Shown here piece after piece: positions 61,946-64,000 of a DNA stretch of 64,000 bases. The position numbers were made by a program, and so were the translations under genes. This stretch comes from Nannocystis sp. RBIL2 (GTDB taxonomy: Bacteria; Myxococcota_A; Polyangia; Nannocystales; Nannocystaceae). The stretch's first letter is position 1, and every line of letters begins with the position of its first letter. Below the pieces are notes generated by a model. That model saw only the letters and a list, made by a program, of their open reading frames with translations, ran no database searches and was not told the origin of the DNA. The stretch covers positions 5,108,151 to 5,172,150 of the forward strand of contig NZ_JAPNJW010000002.1 in assembly GCF_026626745.1 (NCBI RefSeq), in the 5' to 3' direction.

Positions 61946-62533
61946 TCATTGCGGATTCAGCACGATCGTGAACGCGAACGTATCACCCGAGATGCCGCAC
62001 TCGACCCCCTGGTCCGCGTGCCGCACCTCGACCACGTACTCGCCCTCCGCGACCGGGATGGCGAGCGACTCCCCGGTCTCGAGCAGCACCTGCGGCGCGC
62101 CCTCGAAGCTCACCCCGAGCTCCGCGAACGCCCGCTTCGCGCACCACACCCCGTGGCCCTCGTCCTCCGGTTGCATGTCGCGCAGCGGACACAGCCCGAC
62201 CACCTTCTCCAGCGATCCAGAACACCTCCGGTGTCCCCTCGCAGTCGAGGTCGATGCGGAAGTCGGGCGCCATCTCCACCGCGGCCGCAGTCAGGATGCA
62301 GCTCGCGTGCAGCGAGCCCGTCCAGATGTTCGCCGGGAGGTCCAGCCACGGCGTGTAGAGCTCCTCGATCGCGCAGGCGCTCGCCCGCGCCCTGACTCAT
62401 GCCCCCCGCGAGCAGCGGCGCCTGGAACCCACACCATGACTCTTCGCCCACCGACCTCCTCGATCGACGCGAGCAGAACGCCCTCGCCGCGCAGCGATCC
62501 GCGACCGGTCACCGAGCATTGACAGCGCGCCAT
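61946..62533 (-). pseudogene. Gene with three frame breaks, function unknown
   Basis: From ATG 62533 protein-like sequence passes through several frames: MARCQCSVTGRGSLRGEGVL with LASIEEVGG, then EESWCGFQAPLLAGGMSQ (switch near 62445), then ASACAIEELYTPWLDLPANI and WTGSLHASCILTAAAVEMAP (near 62395), then VVGLCPLRDMQPEDEGHGVW (near 62212), ending in FTIVLNPQ at 61946. Switches need one-base changes in short G/C runs. Corrected, it is about 195 aa with many Cys and Trp, perhaps a periplasmic domain, but I see no signal peptide. Not a recognised family. Confidence 0.55.
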
Positions 62534-62785
62534 TCAGCGATCGCCACCAGCAGCACGTCACGGGGCTCTGCTGTTCGCGTAGTCGCCTCGTGATGCCCGG
62601 CGACCTCCGCTGACCGTGCAAATGGACCGTCTCGTGGCGCGCGCGATCGCTACCCCGCCAGTTTCACGTCTTCGACCTCGACAAGGCGGCAGGTGCGGAG
62701 CAATGTCACACGCCGAGTGATGCCCAGGCACGAGGGGTCACGGTCCTCAAGCAATGCCGACCCGGTCGGCACGACAAGGAACCCC

Positions 62786-63475
62786 ATGCGCACTCACACC
62801 TTCATCACTGCCCTCACCCTCCTCGCTGCCGCGCCCGCCTGCGACGCCAACGTCGACGCCGACTATCAGGGTGAGCCGCTGCTCACGCTCCGGGGCGAGG
62901 TCGCCAAGCCGGACAAGGCGCCGACACAGGACCTCGAGGTCGTCGTCGCCTGGTTCCCCTTCAAGATCAGCGAGAACTACATGGTCGCGCAGAAGGCCGC
63001 GATCGAGGGCAGCTTCCCGGCCTCGTTCGCCCTCGACCTCTATACCGCCCCCGACGCGAGCATGCTCAGCGAGTTCGACGAGAACGACCCGGGCTTTGCG
63101 ATCGCCTACATCTTGGCCGTCCCGGCCGGGACGGACCTCGCCGAATTCGGCGGCGAGGAGGAGCCGCCGGTGGTCGGCGTCGTCGAGACCCACCTGCTCG
63201 TCTACGCCGCGGGCGACCTACCGGAGGACCACGACACGGTCACGTTCGGCATCTTTCCCGAGCCGCTGAAGGCCGGCTTCCACCTGATCGAGGCCACCCC
63301 CAAGACCGATGCCGAGCTGGAGGCGATCTACGAGTGCGAGGCGGATGCCACGACCATCGAGGAGGATGTGGCCTGCGGGCACCCGCACGACACCCTGGTG
63401 CCGGTGCCGTTCGACGCCCCGCTCGTCCTCGAGCTCGGCGACATCGACGAGCTCCACTTCCCGGAATTCATCTGA
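62786..63475 (+). CDS. Lipoprotein or secreted protein upstream of an ECF sigma gene
   Basis: From ATG 62786 (ACAAGGA upstream) the 229-aa product has the signal FITALTLLAAAPACDAN, with PAC giving a plausible lipobox. The mature part is acidic and strand-rich: LTLRGEVAKPDKAP, LEVVVAWFPF, VGVVETHLLVYAAGDLP, VTFGIFPEPLKAGFHLIEA and LELGDIDELHFPEFI. One Cys pair (YECEAD, DVACGH) is near the end. Unknown family, typical of envelope proteins tied to sigma units. The sigma gene starts two bases after its stop. Confidence 0.75.
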   Translation: MRTHTFITALTLLAAAPACDANVDADYQGEPLLTLRGEVAKPDKAPTQDLEVVVAWFPFKISENYMVAQKAAIEGSFPASFALDLYTAPDASMLSEFDENDPGFAIAYILAVPAGTDLAEFGGEEEPPVVGVVETHLLVYAAGDLPEDHDTVTFGIFPEPLKAGFHLIEATPKTDAELEAIYECEADATTIEEDVACGHPHDTLVPVPFDAPLVLELGDIDELHFPEFI

Positions 63476-63477
63476 AC

Positions 63478-63960
63478 ATGCCCGCGCTCACCCCCACGGT
63501 CGCGGAGCTGTACCGCACCTACGGCGCGAGCGCCCTGCGCCGCGCTCGCTCGATCCTCGGCGACGAAGCGCGCGCGCAGGACGTCGTGCAGGACACCTTC
63601 GTCTCGCTGCTCGCGCGCCCCGAGCAGTTCGCGGGGCGCAGCGCCTTCAGCACCTGGCTGTACAGCGCAGTGACGCACCGCTGCCTCAACACTCTCCGCG
63701 ACCAGGGGAACCGGGCGCGCCTGCTCGATCGCCACGCCGACGCCGCCGCTCCGAGCGGCGGCCACGGCGGGGCGCCCGAGGAGCTCGCCGCAGTGCGTGC
63801 GCTGCTCGTGCGCCTCCCCGCCGAGCTCGCCCAGATCGCCGTCCATTACTACATCGACGGCATGACCCACCACGAGATCGCCGAGGTCCTCGGCTGTTCG
63901 CGCCGCCGGATCGGCACGCTCCTCGAGAGCCTCCCCGGCCACGCCCAGGAGATCCGCTGA
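63478..63960 (+). CDS. ECF-type RNA polymerase sigma factor
   Basis: The 160-aa product starts at ATG 63478. Region 2 is seen in ELYRTYGASALRRARSILGD and ARAQDVVQDTFVSLLARPEQ, then FSTWLYSAVTHRCLNTLRDQ. Region 4 is in LPAELAQIAVHYYIDGMTHH and EIAEVLGCSRRRIGTLLESL. Short, without extra domains, so it depends on a separate anti-sigma factor; the next gene starts one base after its stop. It is close in size to the smallest ECF factors. It probably reports on the envelope protein encoded just upstream. Confidence 0.92.
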   Translation: MPALTPTVAELYRTYGASALRRARSILGDEARAQDVVQDTFVSLLARPEQFAGRSAFSTWLYSAVTHRCLNTLRDQGNRARLLDRHADAAAPSGGHGGAPEELAAVRALLVRLPAELAQIAVHYYIDGMTHHEIAEVLGCSRRRIGTLLESLPGHAQEIR

Positions 63961-63961
63961 C

Positions 63962-64000
63962 ATGCAACGCGCCTTTCAACGCCCCTCCGGCTGCCTCTCC
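63962..64000 (+). CDS. Start of next gene, likely anti-sigma partner (partial)
   Basis: ATG 63962 follows the sigma stop by one base. Thirteen codons remain before the window edge (MQRAFQRPSGCLS). The tight coupling to an ECF gene makes an anti-sigma factor the best guess, but the sequence seen is too short to test this. Confidence 0.4.
   Translation, partial: MQRAFQRPSGCLS

Overview
The window is very GC-rich, with strong G/C bias at third codon positions. It encodes many secreted lipoproteins with Ser/Thr/Gly-rich tethers after the lipobox Cys, leucine-rich-repeat and FG-GAP proteins, hybrid sensor kinases, PAS-STAS regulators and ECF sigma factors. This style is typical of myxobacteria of the Nannocystis type; the assignment is inferred from protein style only, since no rRNA or other marker gene is present. 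No tRNA, rRNA, CRISPR array, intact transposase or prophage was seen.

Layout. 1-5.5 kb: a truncated membrane protein, an amidohydrolase, a SnoaL-like protein, a small ORF, and a NarL-type two-component pair (regulator overlapping kinase by 4 bp) next to a frame-broken lipoprotein. 5.6-10.8 kb: a 67-bp tandem repeat, an MBL-fold hydrolase, two lipoproteins, an E2-type acyltransferase domain without lipoyl domain, and two unknown genes. 11-15 kb: a four-helix membrane protein meeting a 890-aa PAS/GAF histidine kinase tail to tail. 15-21 kb: five surface or secreted proteins (LRR lipoprotein, two-gene membrane unit, propeller-like lipoprotein, vWA-like lipoprotein without MIDAS residues). 20.9-23 kb: a gene graveyard with a relic of an FG-GAP module, a truncated copy of the vWA-like gene, and a lower-GC pair of membrane/secreted genes. 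23-29.6 kb: an S9 peptidase, then two peptidoglycan-cleaving lipoproteins (VanY-type and SpoIID-type) sharing an almost identical FG-GAP C-terminal half, then a methyltransferase with a lipoprotein signal. 29.7-33.6 kb: a three-gene unit of secreted protein, membrane-tethered ECF sigma factor and lipoprotein. 33.7-38.3 kb: a 3.5-copy tandem repeat, a small secreted Cys protein, a double-GNAT acetyltransferase and several small genes. 38.5-41 kb: a tyrosine-decarboxylase-like PLP enzyme fused to a pair of EF-hands, interrupted by one frameshift. 41-49 kb: an FG-GAP secreted protein, a headless TPR-like protein, a six-cysteine mini-ORF, small membrane and lipoproteins, and a divergent pair of PAS-STAS (RsbR-like) regulators. 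49-54.5 kb: a complete heavy-metal RND efflux operon (czcB-czcA-czcC order). 54.6-64 kb: LRR-like lipoprotein, CAP-domain protein, beta-lactamase-fold lipoprotein, broken beta-propeller, endostatin/lectin-like lipoprotein, PfkB kinase, a gene with three frame breaks, and a lipoprotein/ECF sigma/next-gene unit running off the right edge.

How the parts fit. Most of the window serves the cell envelope: adhesion-like surface lipoproteins, wall remodelling enzymes, metal efflux and several sensory systems. At least six genes need one to three single-base corrections to read as whole proteins, mostly apparent one-base losses in short G/C runs. This points either to residual sequencing deletions or to many young pseudogenes; the sequence alone cannot decide.
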